A stretch of DNA of 64,000 bases from PALSA-1296 sp038210275 (GTDB lineage Bacteria > Bacteroidota > Ignavibacteria > Palsa-1295): the NCBI GenBank assembly GCA_038210275.1, contig JBBQWV010000003.1, positions 186,001 to 250,000 on the forward strand. Direction: 5' to 3'. Shown here piece after piece: positions 26,658 through 36,594 of the stretch (position 1 is the first letter of the stretch; each line of letters begins with the position of its first letter). The position numbers were made by a program, and so were the translations under genes. The notes below the pieces were generated by a model, which did not search any database, was not told the origin of the DNA, and was given only the letters and a program-made list of their open reading frames with translations.

Positions 26658-27542
26658 TTATTTGCTTGCAAGTTTTTCCAACACTTGTCTCACAGTCTCA
26701 CCGATGACCGCAGGACTTTCAACAACGTGAATGCCACACTCTTTCATCGTCTTCATCTTTTCGTCTGCAGTGCCCTTACCGCCGGATATGATCGCACCCG
26801 CATGTCCCATACGTCGTCCCGGAGGAGCAGTACGGCCTGCAATAAATCCGATCACCGGTTTTGTCACATTGTCCTTGATGTACATTGCCGCTTCTTCTTC
26901 AGCAGATCCGCCGATCTCACCGATCATGATAACTGCATCGGTTTCTGGGTCAGCTTCAAAAAGTTTGATCGCATCAATAAATTTTGTACCAATGATCGGA
27001 TCACCGCCGATACCGATAGCAGTTGATTGCCCCATTCCTGCGTCCACAACTTGCTTAACAGCTTCGTAGGTGAGCGTACCTGAACGAGAGATAATACCGA
27101 TCCTTCCTTCTTTATGAATGAAGCCGGGCATGATTCCGATCTTTGCCTTCCCCGGAGAAATAACACCGGGACAATTTGGTCCAACAAGATGCGTCTTGGA
27201 ATTTCTGATGACTTCGTAAACAGGAATCATATCCCCAATAGGGATTCCTTCGGTGATGCAAACGATAAGATCAACTCCAGCCGATTCTGCTTCTAAAATA
27301 GCATCAGCAGCAAATGCAGGGGGGACAAATATGCACGTTGCATTTGCTCCGGTCTTTGCGACTGCTTCGGCTACGGTATTAAATACTGGAACACCGATAT
27401 GCATGGTGCCGCCTTTGCCGGGAGTTACACCGCCAACGACATTTGTACCATATTCGATCATCTGCTGTGTGTGGAATGTGCCCTCACTACCGGTGATCCC
27501 TTGAACTAAAAGCTTGGTTTTTTTATCAACTAAAACGCTCAT
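26658..27542 (-). CDS. sucD: Succinate-CoA ligase, alpha subunit
   Basis: TCA-cycle enzyme subunit (294 aa) that binds CoA and carries the phosphohistidine. The CoA-binding Rossmann fold starts at LLVQGITGSEG; GPNCPGVISP and SRSGTLTYE are the family signatures; the active-site histidine is H247 in MGHAGA. The beta subunit (sucC) is not adjacent. A -7-like box TATTTTTG is at 27578-27571 on the minus strand, about 30 nt before the start codon. It heads the likely sucD-rhodanese-ndk operon. Confidence 0.96.
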   Translation of the reverse strand: MSVLVDKKTKLLVQGITGSEGTFHTQQMIEYGTNVVGGVTPGKGGTMHIGVPVFNTVAEAVAKTGANATCIFVPPAFAADAILEAESAGVDLIVCITEGIPIGDMIPVYEVIRNSKTHLVGPNCPGVISPGKAKIGIMPGFIHKEGRIGIISRSGTLTYEAVKQVVDAGMGQSTAIGIGGDPIIGTKFIDAIKLFEADPETDAVIMIGEIGGSAEEEAAMYIKDNVTKPVIGFIAGRTAPPGRRMGHAGAIISGGKGTADEKMKTMKECGIHVVESPAVIGETVRQVLEKLASK

Positions 27543-27639
27543 GAAAATTGTGGTTATGTGTATAGAAATACAAAAATACGAAATTTTGAAGTTCGGATCC
27601 GAGAGTTCTAAGCTTTTTCGATATTACAGTCTCAAGTTT

Positions 27640-28926
27640 CTAGAAGGTCAGGAACATCCCAACTGCTGCTGCGCACATCACAATCGTTGAGAGCCATCCA
27701 AAGAATCGTGTTCTTTTTGTCAGCGTAAACTGTCCCATAACTGCACTATTTGATCCCATCAGCATCATCATTACCATAATTGGAACAGCAACAACACCAT
27801 TAATAACTGCAGCCCAAAAAAGCGCTTTTATCGGGTTCACTCCGATAAAGATCAGAAGCATTCCGGCAATTGTCACGCCTGCAATAATCATATAAAATGA
27901 TTTTGCTTCTCGCGGTTTTTTTTCGAGACCGATATTGAGCGAGAACATTTCACCAATAGCAAAGGCTGCGGAGCCTGCAAGGACAGGTATTGCAAGAAGA
28001 CCTGTTCCGATAATACCTATTGCGAATAGACTAAATGTAAGTTCTCCCGCAACAGGACGAAGTGCTTCGGCAGCTTGTGCAGCAGTTTCAATATCGGTCT
28101 TACCATGCATGTGCAAAGTTACAGCCGTTGAAAGCATAATGAAGAATGCAATCAAATTAGAAAATGCCATACCAATGATGGTATCTTTGCGAATACGTGC
28201 GAACTGTTTTTTTGCTTGGTGAGGAGCCACTTTAAGCGGTTGGTCTTTCGGATTATTCTCTTCCTCTTCGACCTCTTCGGAAGCTTGCCAAAAGAAAAGA
28301 TAGGGGCTGATCGTTGTTCCAAGTACAGCAATAATCAAAGTCAAACTTTCAGAATTTAACGAAAGTGTGGGGAGCACTGCCTGCTTAAGGGCTTCAGCCC
28401 ATGGAACATTAACTGAAAAAACTACTGCAACATATGCAAAGAGAACAATACAAAGCCATTTCAGAAAAAAGACATAGCGACGGTAGGGGATAAAAACTTG
28501 AAGTAGAATTCCAAATATTGTCAATACAATAGCATAAATTGTCGCATTACCGCCGAGAACAAGATTTGCTGCCTCTCCCATAGATGCAATATCTGCTCCA
28601 ATGTTAATGATATTCGCACAAAGCATCAGCAAAACAATTGATCCCATTATGAATGAAGGGTAATGCCGCTTCATATTCCCAGCGAGTCCTACGCCGGAAA
28701 CACGCCCGATTTGAGCGCTGACAAGTTGAATAGAGATCATCATCGGCAAACTATAGATGATGCTCCACAATAAACCAAATCCGGCATGAGCGCCAACTTG
28801 AGAATATGTTGCAATTCCACTCGGATCATCATCTGAAGCGCCGGTGATAAGCCCGGGTCCCAGTGACTTAAACCAATTATCTGATTTTCTCTTAGTTTTG
28901 AGTTTGAGCTTTAGATCTTTTGGCAC
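27640..28926 (-). CDS. Nramp-family metal ion transporter with atypical metal site
   Basis: Integral membrane protein of 428 aa with about 11 helices and the Nramp opening GPGLITGASDDDPSGIATYS. In canonical Nramp (MntH) TM1 reads DPGNxAT and TM6 has the metal-binding methionine in MPH. Here the asparagine position is glycine (DPSGIAT) and the TM6 motif reads TTISPYLFFW, so methionine is serine and histidine is tyrosine. The transported ion may therefore not be manganese or iron; magnesium-transporting Nramp relatives also lack the methionine. A charged loop (ASEEVEEEENNPKDQ) follows TM6. It is transcribed alone. Confidence 0.8.
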   Translation of the reverse strand: MPKDLKLKLKTKRKSDNWFKSLGPGLITGASDDDPSGIATYSQVGAHAGFGLLWSIIYSLPMMISIQLVSAQIGRVSGVGLAGNMKRHYPSFIMGSIVLLMLCANIINIGADIASMGEAANLVLGGNATIYAIVLTIFGILLQVFIPYRRYVFFLKWLCIVLFAYVAVVFSVNVPWAEALKQAVLPTLSLNSESLTLIIAVLGTTISPYLFFWQASEEVEEEENNPKDQPLKVAPHQAKKQFARIRKDTIIGMAFSNLIAFFIMLSTAVTLHMHGKTDIETAAQAAEALRPVAGELTFSLFAIGIIGTGLLAIPVLAGSAAFAIGEMFSLNIGLEKKPREAKSFYMIIAGVTIAGMLLIFIGVNPIKALFWAAVINGVVAVPIMVMMMLMGSNSAVMGQFTLTKRTRFFGWLSTIVMCAAAVGMFLTF

Positions 28927-28963
28927 AAGTTTTTTAAAGTATAATTATATTTTAGTCAATTGA

Positions 28964-31891
28964 TCAGTGAGAGAATGAAATTGGAATTTGCACTTTTCCG
29001 ATTTCAGATTTAAAGAAGAGATCGCCAAAGAAAGAATAACCTATTGGCAAGGAAGGAATTACATCACTTGCAGAAATAGTGAGATATTCCGTCTGTGCGG
29101 GGAATAATATTTGCGATGATGGATTAACTTTGCAACTAAGTGTCTCATAATTATTTTTCTGTTGGAGCTCTCGTCTTTCCCTGATGAGAAGTCTGAACGG
29201 ATGTGGCTTTTCTGGATTGGCAAGCCCCCCTTTAAATTTAAGAGTATAAGTCAAATTGTCGTTCTTTGTAAAATCAACTTTCGCTTGAGCATAGCGCAGA
29301 TCGAAGCCGCCATTGGCAGCGGTACTTAAATCAGGCTTTAATATCTGAAATGCAATATCAGTAAAGAGATTATAATCCTCTCTCGTCAAGGTACAATAAA
29401 AAGAAGCATTCGTCTCGCCTTGATGCGGCGTAAATTGATAAAGAAAAGCATCTCCTACCGTGATCATAGTATCAATGAAACGCTCATACCCTATTATCTC
29501 GGCGTTGGCTGATTCAAGAGCAATCTCTGTCCCACCGGAATTTGTGATCTCGAATCTACCGGAAGGTTTTCCCATTGAGGAAAGGCTAAGCCAATTCTGC
29601 TTTACTTCAAGTGGAAGAGCTTCTACTTTCAGATCAACAACCGATTCTTTTTCATCATCAGAACCAATGCCTCGCTTCACATCAATTTCCCAAACTCCCT
29701 GCTCCATTTCATCACCCGTGATAAGATGAGAAGCCGTCGTTTCCTTTTCACCCATCATAAAATGTACTCTTGAGAAAGTTCTGCCGTCATTATTGATAAT
29801 AATAGCATCAACATTCGAAGAATGATCACGAGATAAGAGAGAGACTTTTACTGCTTTCGTGCCTGCCGGGATCATAAAGAATTCGCGCTGTAATTTTCCC
29901 GGATGTACCAATATATTACGCACTTCGGATTTAAATAAATTCTCAGGAGTGAGCAAATGCGGAACGACAACCGTATTCCATAATTCAAATTCTGGCACAG
30001 AATTTTCAGAAGCACCTTTCGGATATGCAAGTATCTTTCCACAGTAGAGTCCCGGCTTTTGCAGTTGCTTCGAATCGTAACTCACTAAAACCTGAAATGC
30101 TCCCTCACCTCTGCGATAGACACTTGATTGAACAGGTTCAAGCCAAGATGCAGTTGACCGGAGATCAAACGCATTAAAACTAAGCAACCGATCACGAGTT
30201 TTTGGTAACGACGATTCGAGTGGAGTCACAGTGAACGCTGTTCTTTCAGAATTTCTGGGATATATTCCATTACGATAATATGCCGCTGTTCCATTTTTTA
30301 CACTGCTTGGAACAGGAACCGAGATAATATATTGATGCGGATGAAAATTTTTCTTCTGCCATTCAACAAGATAATCAAATGCTTTCGGCACATTAATCAT
30401 CCCTGCCCCCTGATCGAGAATCGTCATATCAGAAAAAAGTACTGCGCCAAGTTGCAATGCACGTTTAATATCATTGGCGACTGGCTTATATTCAGGAAAC
30501 ATCTGCTTCATTCCTGAGATGAGAATTGCGCAACACCCTGCAGTATAAGGCGAAGCCATTGATGTACCGTTATATCTATCCCCCATCACATAATCCGGAA
30601 CAGTACTGACAGCCGTGCCGGGACTAATAATATCAGGCTTTGCAAGTTCAGCGCCGCGAGAAGAGAAATCCCATATCACAGGATTTGACATTTTTAATCC
30701 ATAAAGATCTCTTCCTGTATCATCAGGCAAACAAGCTCCGCTCGTTATCGCTGTGCGGGCTGATCCGGGCAAGCCGATATTGGAAATTCCTGGACCGTCA
30801 TTTCCGGCAGCGATACAAACTGTCACTTCGGGATGAGCATCAAGCAATGAGTCTAACCATTCATCCATGACACTTCTTCCTTCAAGTTCAGAGCCGACTC
30901 CAAAACTCATATTAACTATAACGGGCTTTCCTGTTTCTTGAGCAACCTTCACAACATATTCATAAGCTCGTTTCATTGAACCACTGACAGTTACACCATC
31001 CATAGTATTGTCTGCGAACTTCAGAGCGATCATCTGTGCTCCGGGAGCGACGCCGTTAAAGCCGGTTTGTCCATCAATACGATTCCCACCAGCTATTCCT
31101 GCAACGTGTGTTCCATGCCCCCCATCGGCAAAATAAATATTTATCCGATGTTCATCAGGGAAGATGTTCACTGCTCCGGTCAGGAATCTTCCGTCATTAT
31201 CGTCAACATCTTTCGCTGCACGAAAATGAAAAACATCTTGAAATTCTTTATAGTTAGAAAGTGATTTTTCATCAGCTAACGACCCATCGCCGTCCCCATC
31301 GACAATTACCATCCAATGATTTTTCGCATCCTGAAATATCACAACACCGAAGTTATCGTCTTTGCTGTCATTGAAGTTCACATCGCCGAGACCATTTTGG
31401 AATCTATGTTCCGAAAGATTTGCAAAGAAATAATTACCGTCATAAGCATGAATTGTCTGCTTATCTAAACCTGTGAGTACAGTCTTGCCTTTAAAGATCA
31501 GCTTATCTCCATCTCGCTCGGCAGACTCCCAATATAAATCTCCAGAACCTGCAAAATCCTGAACATCTATAATCTTTTTTTTGCTATCGGATGTTTCCAG
31601 TAGTCCCGCAATACCGGGATCAACACCATCATCAAGAATCGCAATGATAGTCCCTCTGCCGTCATAAGTTGGATGCTGTTTCAAGTAAGTCTCAATTCCG
31701 CATGCATCAAGCGAGAGAAAGCTCCAGTTAGAATTTGTTGCTCCACGCTTGGGGGATGTGGAGGGAGTTTGAGCCTTCGCAATCGTATCAAGAGAAAGTA
31801 TTGGCGATTTCTTCGGACGCGTTTGTGAAAACACATTTGTCCAAAGAACAAAAGATAAACAAAATAGATAAAAGTAGCTCTGCTTTGTCAT
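28964..31891 (-). CDS. Secreted subtilisin-like protease, tripeptidyl-peptidase-II-like
   Basis: Exported serine protease (S8 family) of 975 aa. The signal peptide is followed by the catalytic residues D87 (AILDDGVDPG), H259 (GGHGTHVAG), N364 (AAGNDGPG) and S444 (NGTSMASP). The 172-residue gap between Asp and His is the hallmark of tripeptidyl peptidase II. The C-terminal 500 residues resemble the TPP II middle domain (EREFFMIPAGTKAVKV). It has no T9SS tail, so it is probably periplasmic and digests peptides. Neighbours give no operon context. Confidence 0.85.
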   Translation of the reverse strand: MTKQSYFYLFCLSFVLWTNVFSQTRPKKSPILSLDTIAKAQTPSTSPKRGATNSNWSFLSLDACGIETYLKQHPTYDGRGTIIAILDDGVDPGIAGLLETSDSKKKIIDVQDFAGSGDLYWESAERDGDKLIFKGKTVLTGLDKQTIHAYDGNYFFANLSEHRFQNGLGDVNFNDSKDDNFGVVIFQDAKNHWMVIVDGDGDGSLADEKSLSNYKEFQDVFHFRAAKDVDDNDGRFLTGAVNIFPDEHRINIYFADGGHGTHVAGIAGGNRIDGQTGFNGVAPGAQMIALKFADNTMDGVTVSGSMKRAYEYVVKVAQETGKPVIVNMSFGVGSELEGRSVMDEWLDSLLDAHPEVTVCIAAGNDGPGISNIGLPGSARTAITSGACLPDDTGRDLYGLKMSNPVIWDFSSRGAELAKPDIISPGTAVSTVPDYVMGDRYNGTSMASPYTAGCCAILISGMKQMFPEYKPVANDIKRALQLGAVLFSDMTILDQGAGMINVPKAFDYLVEWQKKNFHPHQYIISVPVPSSVKNGTAAYYRNGIYPRNSERTAFTVTPLESSLPKTRDRLLSFNAFDLRSTASWLEPVQSSVYRRGEGAFQVLVSYDSKQLQKPGLYCGKILAYPKGASENSVPEFELWNTVVVPHLLTPENLFKSEVRNILVHPGKLQREFFMIPAGTKAVKVSLLSRDHSSNVDAIIINNDGRTFSRVHFMMGEKETTASHLITGDEMEQGVWEIDVKRGIGSDDEKESVVDLKVEALPLEVKQNWLSLSSMGKPSGRFEITNSGGTEIALESANAEIIGYERFIDTMITVGDAFLYQFTPHQGETNASFYCTLTREDYNLFTDIAFQILKPDLSTAANGGFDLRYAQAKVDFTKNDNLTYTLKFKGGLANPEKPHPFRLLIRERRELQQKNNYETLSCKVNPSSQILFPAQTEYLTISASDVIPSLPIGYSFFGDLFFKSEIGKVQIPISFSH

Positions 31892-32010
31892 TCTGCTGAA
31901 TTTGCGAAATTAAGTATGTGTTTAACGCAGAAATAAAAGGTTGGTTCGAAGTTTTCCTCAATTGGGAAACTACAACTCAACCCTTTAGTGTTAACGCACT
32001 CGCATTTACG

Positions 32011-32086
32011 GGTCAGATAGCTCAGTTGGTAGAGCAAAGGACTGAAAATCCTTGTGTCGGGGGTTCAATTCCCTCTCTGACCACCA
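32011..32086 (+). tRNA. tRNA-Phe (anticodon GAA)
   Basis: A 76-nt cloverleaf: acceptor GGTCAGA/TCTGACC, D-arm AGCTCAGTTGGTAGAGC, anticodon stem AAGGA/TCCTT with loop CTGAAAA presenting GAA, T-arm GGGGGTTCAATTCCCTC. The 3' end A-CCA is encoded. It stands alone between two protein genes. Confidence 0.96.
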
Positions 32087-32180
32087 TTTCTTATTGATTC
32101 ACGTCTCAAACTTTCCTGCGACTTCTTCTCCTTCTTCTTGGTTAAAAGCTGAGATGTTTTTTCATATTATTTAATTACGT

Positions 32181-33920
32181 ATGATTATCCCCTCAAGATT
32201 TATTCTTCTTTTGTTTTTTCTACCATTCTTTTTTCTTAGCTCCGGCTGTAAAAAAGAGGAAGCGACAACCATGCGTTCTGCCAAAGGTGGAAAGAAATAT
32301 GGTGGCAGATATACGATCAATGAAATACGCGGCAATCCGTCAAGTCTTGACCCCGTGCGAATGAATAGCAAGGTCGAAGATGATATTGCGACCAATATCT
32401 ACGACCGCTTGATTGATAATGACAGCAAACTAGAACTTGTGCCCGAACTTGCGAAAAGTTGGGAAATGTCAGCCGATAAGATAACCTATACCTTTCATCT
32501 TCGCAGCAATGCCTTCTTCCATGATGATGCTTGTTTTGCCGGCGGCAAAGGAAGGAAATTTGTTGCCAGTGATGCAAAATACTCATTTGAAAGAATCTGC
32601 GACCCCCAAACGCTAACCATTGGTTTCACCACCTTTCAGGGAATTGTCGAAGGAGCCGATGATTATTTCAACCGTGATTCTCTAGCAAAATTGGGCAAAA
32701 AAATAACTGAGGTTTCGGGATTTCGGGTTATCGACGATACAACATTTGTCATCAAACTGGTAAAACCATTTGCACCATTCCTGGAGCATCTTACGATGAG
32801 CTTCGGATTTGTTGTCGCCAAAGAAGCGGTCGAGAAATATGGAAAAGATTTTTTTCAACACCCAGTAGGTACAGGCGCATTCTGTTTTGATCATTGGAAA
32901 CCAGATGAAGAGATCATCTTAAGACGAAATACTAAATACTGGCAATATGACGATGCTGGCAATCAGCTTCCGCTTCTTGATGAAATAAAATACACATTTA
33001 TTAAGGATGATAAAACACTCTTCGCGAATTTCGAGCGCGGTGTTCTGGATGAAGATATCACTCTTCCGACAGAATTATTTCAGAATGTCATTACGAATGA
33101 CAGAAAACTTACGCCGCTGTATGAAAAGAAATATCAGTTGCAACATATCATGGCAATGAATACATACTTCATTGATTTTCTCTGCACCTCTCATCAATAT
33201 TCCAACCCAGCGCTGCGCCGAGCGATGAGCTTTGCGGTTGACCGCGAACAGATAGTAAAATATATTCTGAAAAATGCTCCGCATGGCGCTGCGAATAACG
33301 GGATAGTCCCCCCAGCATTCACTAAATATCCGATAAATGATGTGCATGGAATTTCTTTCAATTCCGATAGCGCACGTTATTGGCTGAAGCAATCAGGGTA
33401 CGGAGATAAAGGAAAAGAGCTGAGTATAACCCTATCTGTATATAATGAACCTCGTCCATTGCAGATAGCCAATGCCGTGCAACACATGTGGGAATCTACA
33501 CTTGGTGCAAAGGTCGAGCTTCATGTAATGCAAGCAGGACAGCTTATTGATGAATCCGAAGACGGCAAACTTGATCTGTGGGTAACAAGGTGGTATGCCG
33601 ATTATCCTGAAGTAGAGAATTTCCTCAATCTTGAATATGGTAAGCTGATCCCTCCGAGCGCATCAATGAAAAGTTACCCGAATAGTACTCGGTGGAAAAA
33701 TGCTCAATTTGATAATTATTTTGAAGAGGCGCTGACAACGACCGATGAGATCGAACGTAATAAGATCTATGCCAAAGCCGAAACGATCATGGCGTATGAA
33801 TGCCCTACTATTCCATTGTTCTACGAAGAGCATTACCGCCTCTTGCAGCCTTGGGTACGGGATAATCAGCTTGACCCGATGAATAGGATCGATATGAAAT
33901 GGGTGTGGTTAGATAAATAG
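32181..33920 (+). CDS. Peptide-binding lipoprotein of an ABC transporter (SBP family 5)
   Basis: Periplasmic solute-binding protein of the DppA/OppA type, 579 aa. The N-terminal signal has a hydrophobic core and the lipobox SSGCKK, so it would be lipid-anchored. The body shows the family 5 pattern: NPSSLDPVRMNSKVE, YDRLIDND, WEMSADKITYTFHLR, GTGAFCFDHW, and RRAMSFAVDREQIV. No permease adjoins; candidate partners are the DppBCD operon at 245-3334 and the permease pair at 48319-50538. The gene is 3 nt from the aspartokinase gene, an unusual partnership. Confidence 0.87.
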   Translation: MIIPSRFILLLFFLPFFFLSSGCKKEEATTMRSAKGGKKYGGRYTINEIRGNPSSLDPVRMNSKVEDDIATNIYDRLIDNDSKLELVPELAKSWEMSADKITYTFHLRSNAFFHDDACFAGGKGRKFVASDAKYSFERICDPQTLTIGFTTFQGIVEGADDYFNRDSLAKLGKKITEVSGFRVIDDTTFVIKLVKPFAPFLEHLTMSFGFVVAKEAVEKYGKDFFQHPVGTGAFCFDHWKPDEEIILRRNTKYWQYDDAGNQLPLLDEIKYTFIKDDKTLFANFERGVLDEDITLPTELFQNVITNDRKLTPLYEKKYQLQHIMAMNTYFIDFLCTSHQYSNPALRRAMSFAVDREQIVKYILKNAPHGAANNGIVPPAFTKYPINDVHGISFNSDSARYWLKQSGYGDKGKELSITLSVYNEPRPLQIANAVQHMWESTLGAKVELHVMQAGQLIDESEDGKLDLWVTRWYADYPEVENFLNLEYGKLIPPSASMKSYPNSTRWKNAQFDNYFEEALTTTDEIERNKIYAKAETIMAYECPTIPLFYEEHYRLLQPWVRDNQLDPMNRIDMKWVWLDK

Positions 33921-33923
33921 AAC

Positions 33924-35306
33924 TTGTCTAAAATAGTCATACAAAAGTTTGGAGGGACTTCGGTACAAGATGCCGAGGCGATGCAGCGCGCTATTTCCAT
34001 TGTAAAGAAGCATGGCATTGGGCGGAGCATTCGTCCACTTGTTGTTCTCTCTGCTTGTGCTGGAGTTACTAATTCTTTAATCCGCATCGGAGAGCTTTCA
34101 CTTCTCGGAAAGATAGATCAAGCTCATAAAACCATCAGCGATCTTGACCAGCGACATTTCGGATTACTGCATGACCTTCATCTCTCACTTAGAAATGAAC
34201 AGGAGGCTTCACTTGCTCTTCGCTTTCTTTGGCGTGAACTTCGGACGCTCGTTCGTGGAGTAGAACTTCTCGGTGAGTTGACTCCAAAGATGAAAGACAA
34301 ACTCCTTTCGGCTGGTGAGAGAGCTTCGACAGTAATTTTTTCACATGCGATACGCGAAGATCTTGTTCAGAAAGGAATTACGGTTCACCTCTTTGATGCT
34401 CGCGAATTTTTTCTGACTGATTCACAATTTACTTCTGCGCGTCCTCAGGTAAGCGAGATCACGAAGCAAATGAAATTGATCGGAAAGAGAATTTCTGCCG
34501 GAGCAATTGGAATCACTCAAGGATTTATTGGTGCGACAAAACGTGGAGAGACTACGACAATTGGCAGAGGCGGATCTGATTTCTCTGCAACGATCATGGG
34601 AGTCGCACTCGGCGCTAAAGAAATTCAGATCTGGACAGATGTTGCAGGTATTTTTACTTGCGATCCGCGAATCGTAAAAACTGCTTATGCACAACCGATC
34701 GTTGCATTTGAAGATGCCAGTACTATGGCATATTTCGGCGCAAAGGTTTTGCATCCGGAAACAATTGGTCCCGCAATTGAGGCTGGTATTCCTGTACGTG
34801 TTCTTTCGTCTAAAGAGCCGGAGAAAAAAGGAACCACGATCGTTACGAAAGCTGAAGATTTGGAAAGTGTTACCGGAATTGCTATCAAGCGAAATGTTAT
34901 TCTTGCAAAAGCTTCCGCTATAGGCATGTTACCGCAAGCCGATACTCTTCCTATAATCTTTGATGCGTTACGTACAAAAAATATAGTGCCGCTTGCAACC
35001 AGTGTTTCCTTCGATGATATTTTACTTGCACTGGAATCTACCCATAAATATTCAGAGCTTCATGAGGAAATAGACCGCGTTTCGCATTTGGAATTCTTCC
35101 CGAATCGTGCGCTAATCACTCTAGTCGGACTTGGATTACATCATGAAGCCGGGATAGCCTCACGACTTTTCGTAGCTTTATCAAAGATCAATTGCGAGAT
35201 GATCTCATATGGCGGGGCAAAAAATGCAATCAGTATTGTGGTTGCTGATAACGAAGTTGAATCAGCTGTAAGGAAAATCCATAAGGAGTTCTTTAGTACT
35301 TCCTGA
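33924..35306 (+). CDS. lysC: Aspartate kinase
   Basis: First enzyme of the aspartate pathway (lysine, threonine, methionine), 460 aa, monofunctional. It begins VIQKFGGTSV, the nucleotide-binding signature. Further motifs are LSAGERAS, TTIGRGGSDFSATIMG and IQIWTDVAGIFTCDPR. The C-terminal 160 residues are the ACT regulatory region, with GLGLHHEAGIASRLF and ISYGGAKNAISIVV. The start is TTG (33924), 3 nt after the stop of the binding-protein gene, so translation is probably coupled. Its 3' end overlaps the convergent lipoprotein gene by 14 nt. Confidence 0.93.
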   Translation: MSKIVIQKFGGTSVQDAEAMQRAISIVKKHGIGRSIRPLVVLSACAGVTNSLIRIGELSLLGKIDQAHKTISDLDQRHFGLLHDLHLSLRNEQEASLALRFLWRELRTLVRGVELLGELTPKMKDKLLSAGERASTVIFSHAIREDLVQKGITVHLFDAREFFLTDSQFTSARPQVSEITKQMKLIGKRISAGAIGITQGFIGATKRGETTTIGRGGSDFSATIMGVALGAKEIQIWTDVAGIFTCDPRIVKTAYAQPIVAFEDASTMAYFGAKVLHPETIGPAIEAGIPVRVLSSKEPEKKGTTIVTKAEDLESVTGIAIKRNVILAKASAIGMLPQADTLPIIFDALRTKNIVPLATSVSFDDILLALESTHKYSELHEEIDRVSHLEFFPNRALITLVGLGLHHEAGIASRLFVALSKINCEMISYGGAKNAISIVVADNEVESAVRKIHKEFFSTS

Positions 35307-36219
35307 ATGTAATGACTCCACTTGGAATTCCACGACCTGATACATTCGTCATCGGATAATTTTTATCCTTATCGATAAATCTGATGCGATTAAATTGCAA
35401 AAGTGTAAATGGCGAAGCTCCTTTATACTTTAATTGGTCACCATAGAATAGAGGCTCAAGAGTAACAATAATATTTCCTGTTGGCAAATTCATTTGCTGA
35501 GGCTTCCATCCGCCGGGAAACGGATAAAAATCATTTGTACTGTCGCTATCATGTCCTATTGGAGTGGAGAATAATCCATAGAAAAAGTTTTCATGAGGCG
35601 TAAAGTTATTGTCCGTTGCCCACAATCCGTATTCCCAACCTTGCGGCGGCAATGGCAGCGATTGAATCGAAGGGGTTTTATTGACACCTTGTAAATTCAT
35701 CAAGTAAAATTCATGATTATAGGCAAGCGAATCGGATGAAGTTGAAGTAAAAACCAACCCACCTTGCAAAGAAGAAAAATCCCCAAGTACAGGTTTTGAA
35801 TCAAGAGCGATCGTCAGATATTTTTTTGTGGTATCAAGAAAATGCGTACCTGCAACAGCAAGTTGCATTCCCGGAAACATTGGATTGGCAGTTTGCTCTA
35901 ACGTGATCAGAGCATCTTGAAGACTATCCAATGACTTTGTAAAAGTAAATTTACCGACCATCGTAGCCGAATCTTTCGAATCGGTATAAATAATGGCGAG
36001 TGGCGCTATCATTTTCCAATTGGTATCGGGCGCAATTTTTAACCATAATACATAGAATTCATTTGCTCGGAGCGCGTGAATTCCAAGCGCGGTGACTTGA
36101 TAATTGACGGTGCTGCTATCTATAGCAATTGGAGGTTTCGCTGTGACAGGATTATCCTTTTGGCAACTTTGAGCAGCAAAAAGAAAAAAAATACAGAGAA
36201 TGATTAAGAGTAATTTCAC
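35293..36219 (-). CDS. Lipoprotein of unknown function
   Basis: A 308-aa protein with a lipoprotein signal: basic start, hydrophobic core LLLIILCIFFLFAA, lipobox AQSC at about residue 19. The mature part seems beta-rich (YQVTALGIHALRANEFYVLW, GGLVFTSTSSDSLAYNHEF, GNIIVTLEPLFYG). I do not recognise a family. It lies 3 nt after the AtuA-like small gene, so it may be co-transcribed with that pair, and it overlaps the aspartokinase gene by 14 nt in convergent orientation. Confidence 0.7.
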   Translation of the reverse strand: MKLLLIILCIFFLFAAQSCQKDNPVTAKPPIAIDSSTVNYQVTALGIHALRANEFYVLWLKIAPDTNWKMIAPLAIIYTDSKDSATMVGKFTFTKSLDSLQDALITLEQTANPMFPGMQLAVAGTHFLDTTKKYLTIALDSKPVLGDFSSLQGGLVFTSTSSDSLAYNHEFYLMNLQGVNKTPSIQSLPLPPQGWEYGLWATDNNFTPHENFFYGLFSTPIGHDSDSTNDFYPFPGGWKPQQMNLPTGNIIVTLEPLFYGDQLKYKGASPFTLLQFNRIRFIDKDKNYPMTNVSGRGIPSGVITFRKY

Positions 36220-36222
36220 AAG

Positions 36223-36594
36223 TTACAACTTCTTCTTCTTAACAACACGCTTTGCCACCGTTTGTTTCTTCATCAGTGAAGGTGGCACATCGATCACTAA
36301 TCGAAGCAATGCTGCAGCAAGCGTCTTCCCTTGTGCATCTTGTTTTAAGCTCACTGTCCCGCCGCCACCTAAAGTATTGTGGAGAAGAAAGTTAAGCGCC
36401 CAAAGATTCGGAAGTTCAAAGCGCTCTACTTTTCCGTTGCAAATGCCTTTAAAATGCTTCTTAACAACAGCAGAGGTGACCTTCAATTTAATGATCGGAT
36501 AAAATTTCTCCTCACGAGCAATCAATCCGACATTGGCTGCATCGCCTTTATCGCCCGAGCGGGCATGGCATATTTCGAGAAGTTGAACTTTCAT
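36223..36594 (-). CDS. Small AtuA-associated protein (ferredoxin-like fold family)
   Basis: A 123-aa protein with LLEICHARSGDKGDAANVGL at its start and ALNFLLHNTLGGGG in the middle. This matches the small domain that in other bacteria is either fused to the C-terminus of AtuA or encoded next to it. The tail is basic (KKQTVAKRVVKKKKL). Its start codon overlaps the AtuA stop (TAATGA), so the two are translated together and probably form one complex. The biochemical role is not established. Confidence 0.8.
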   Translation of the reverse strand: MKVQLLEICHARSGDKGDAANVGLIAREEKFYPIIKLKVTSAVVKKHFKGICNGKVERFELPNLWALNFLLHNTLGGGGTVSLKQDAQGKTLAAALLRLVIDVPPSLMKKQTVAKRVVKKKKL

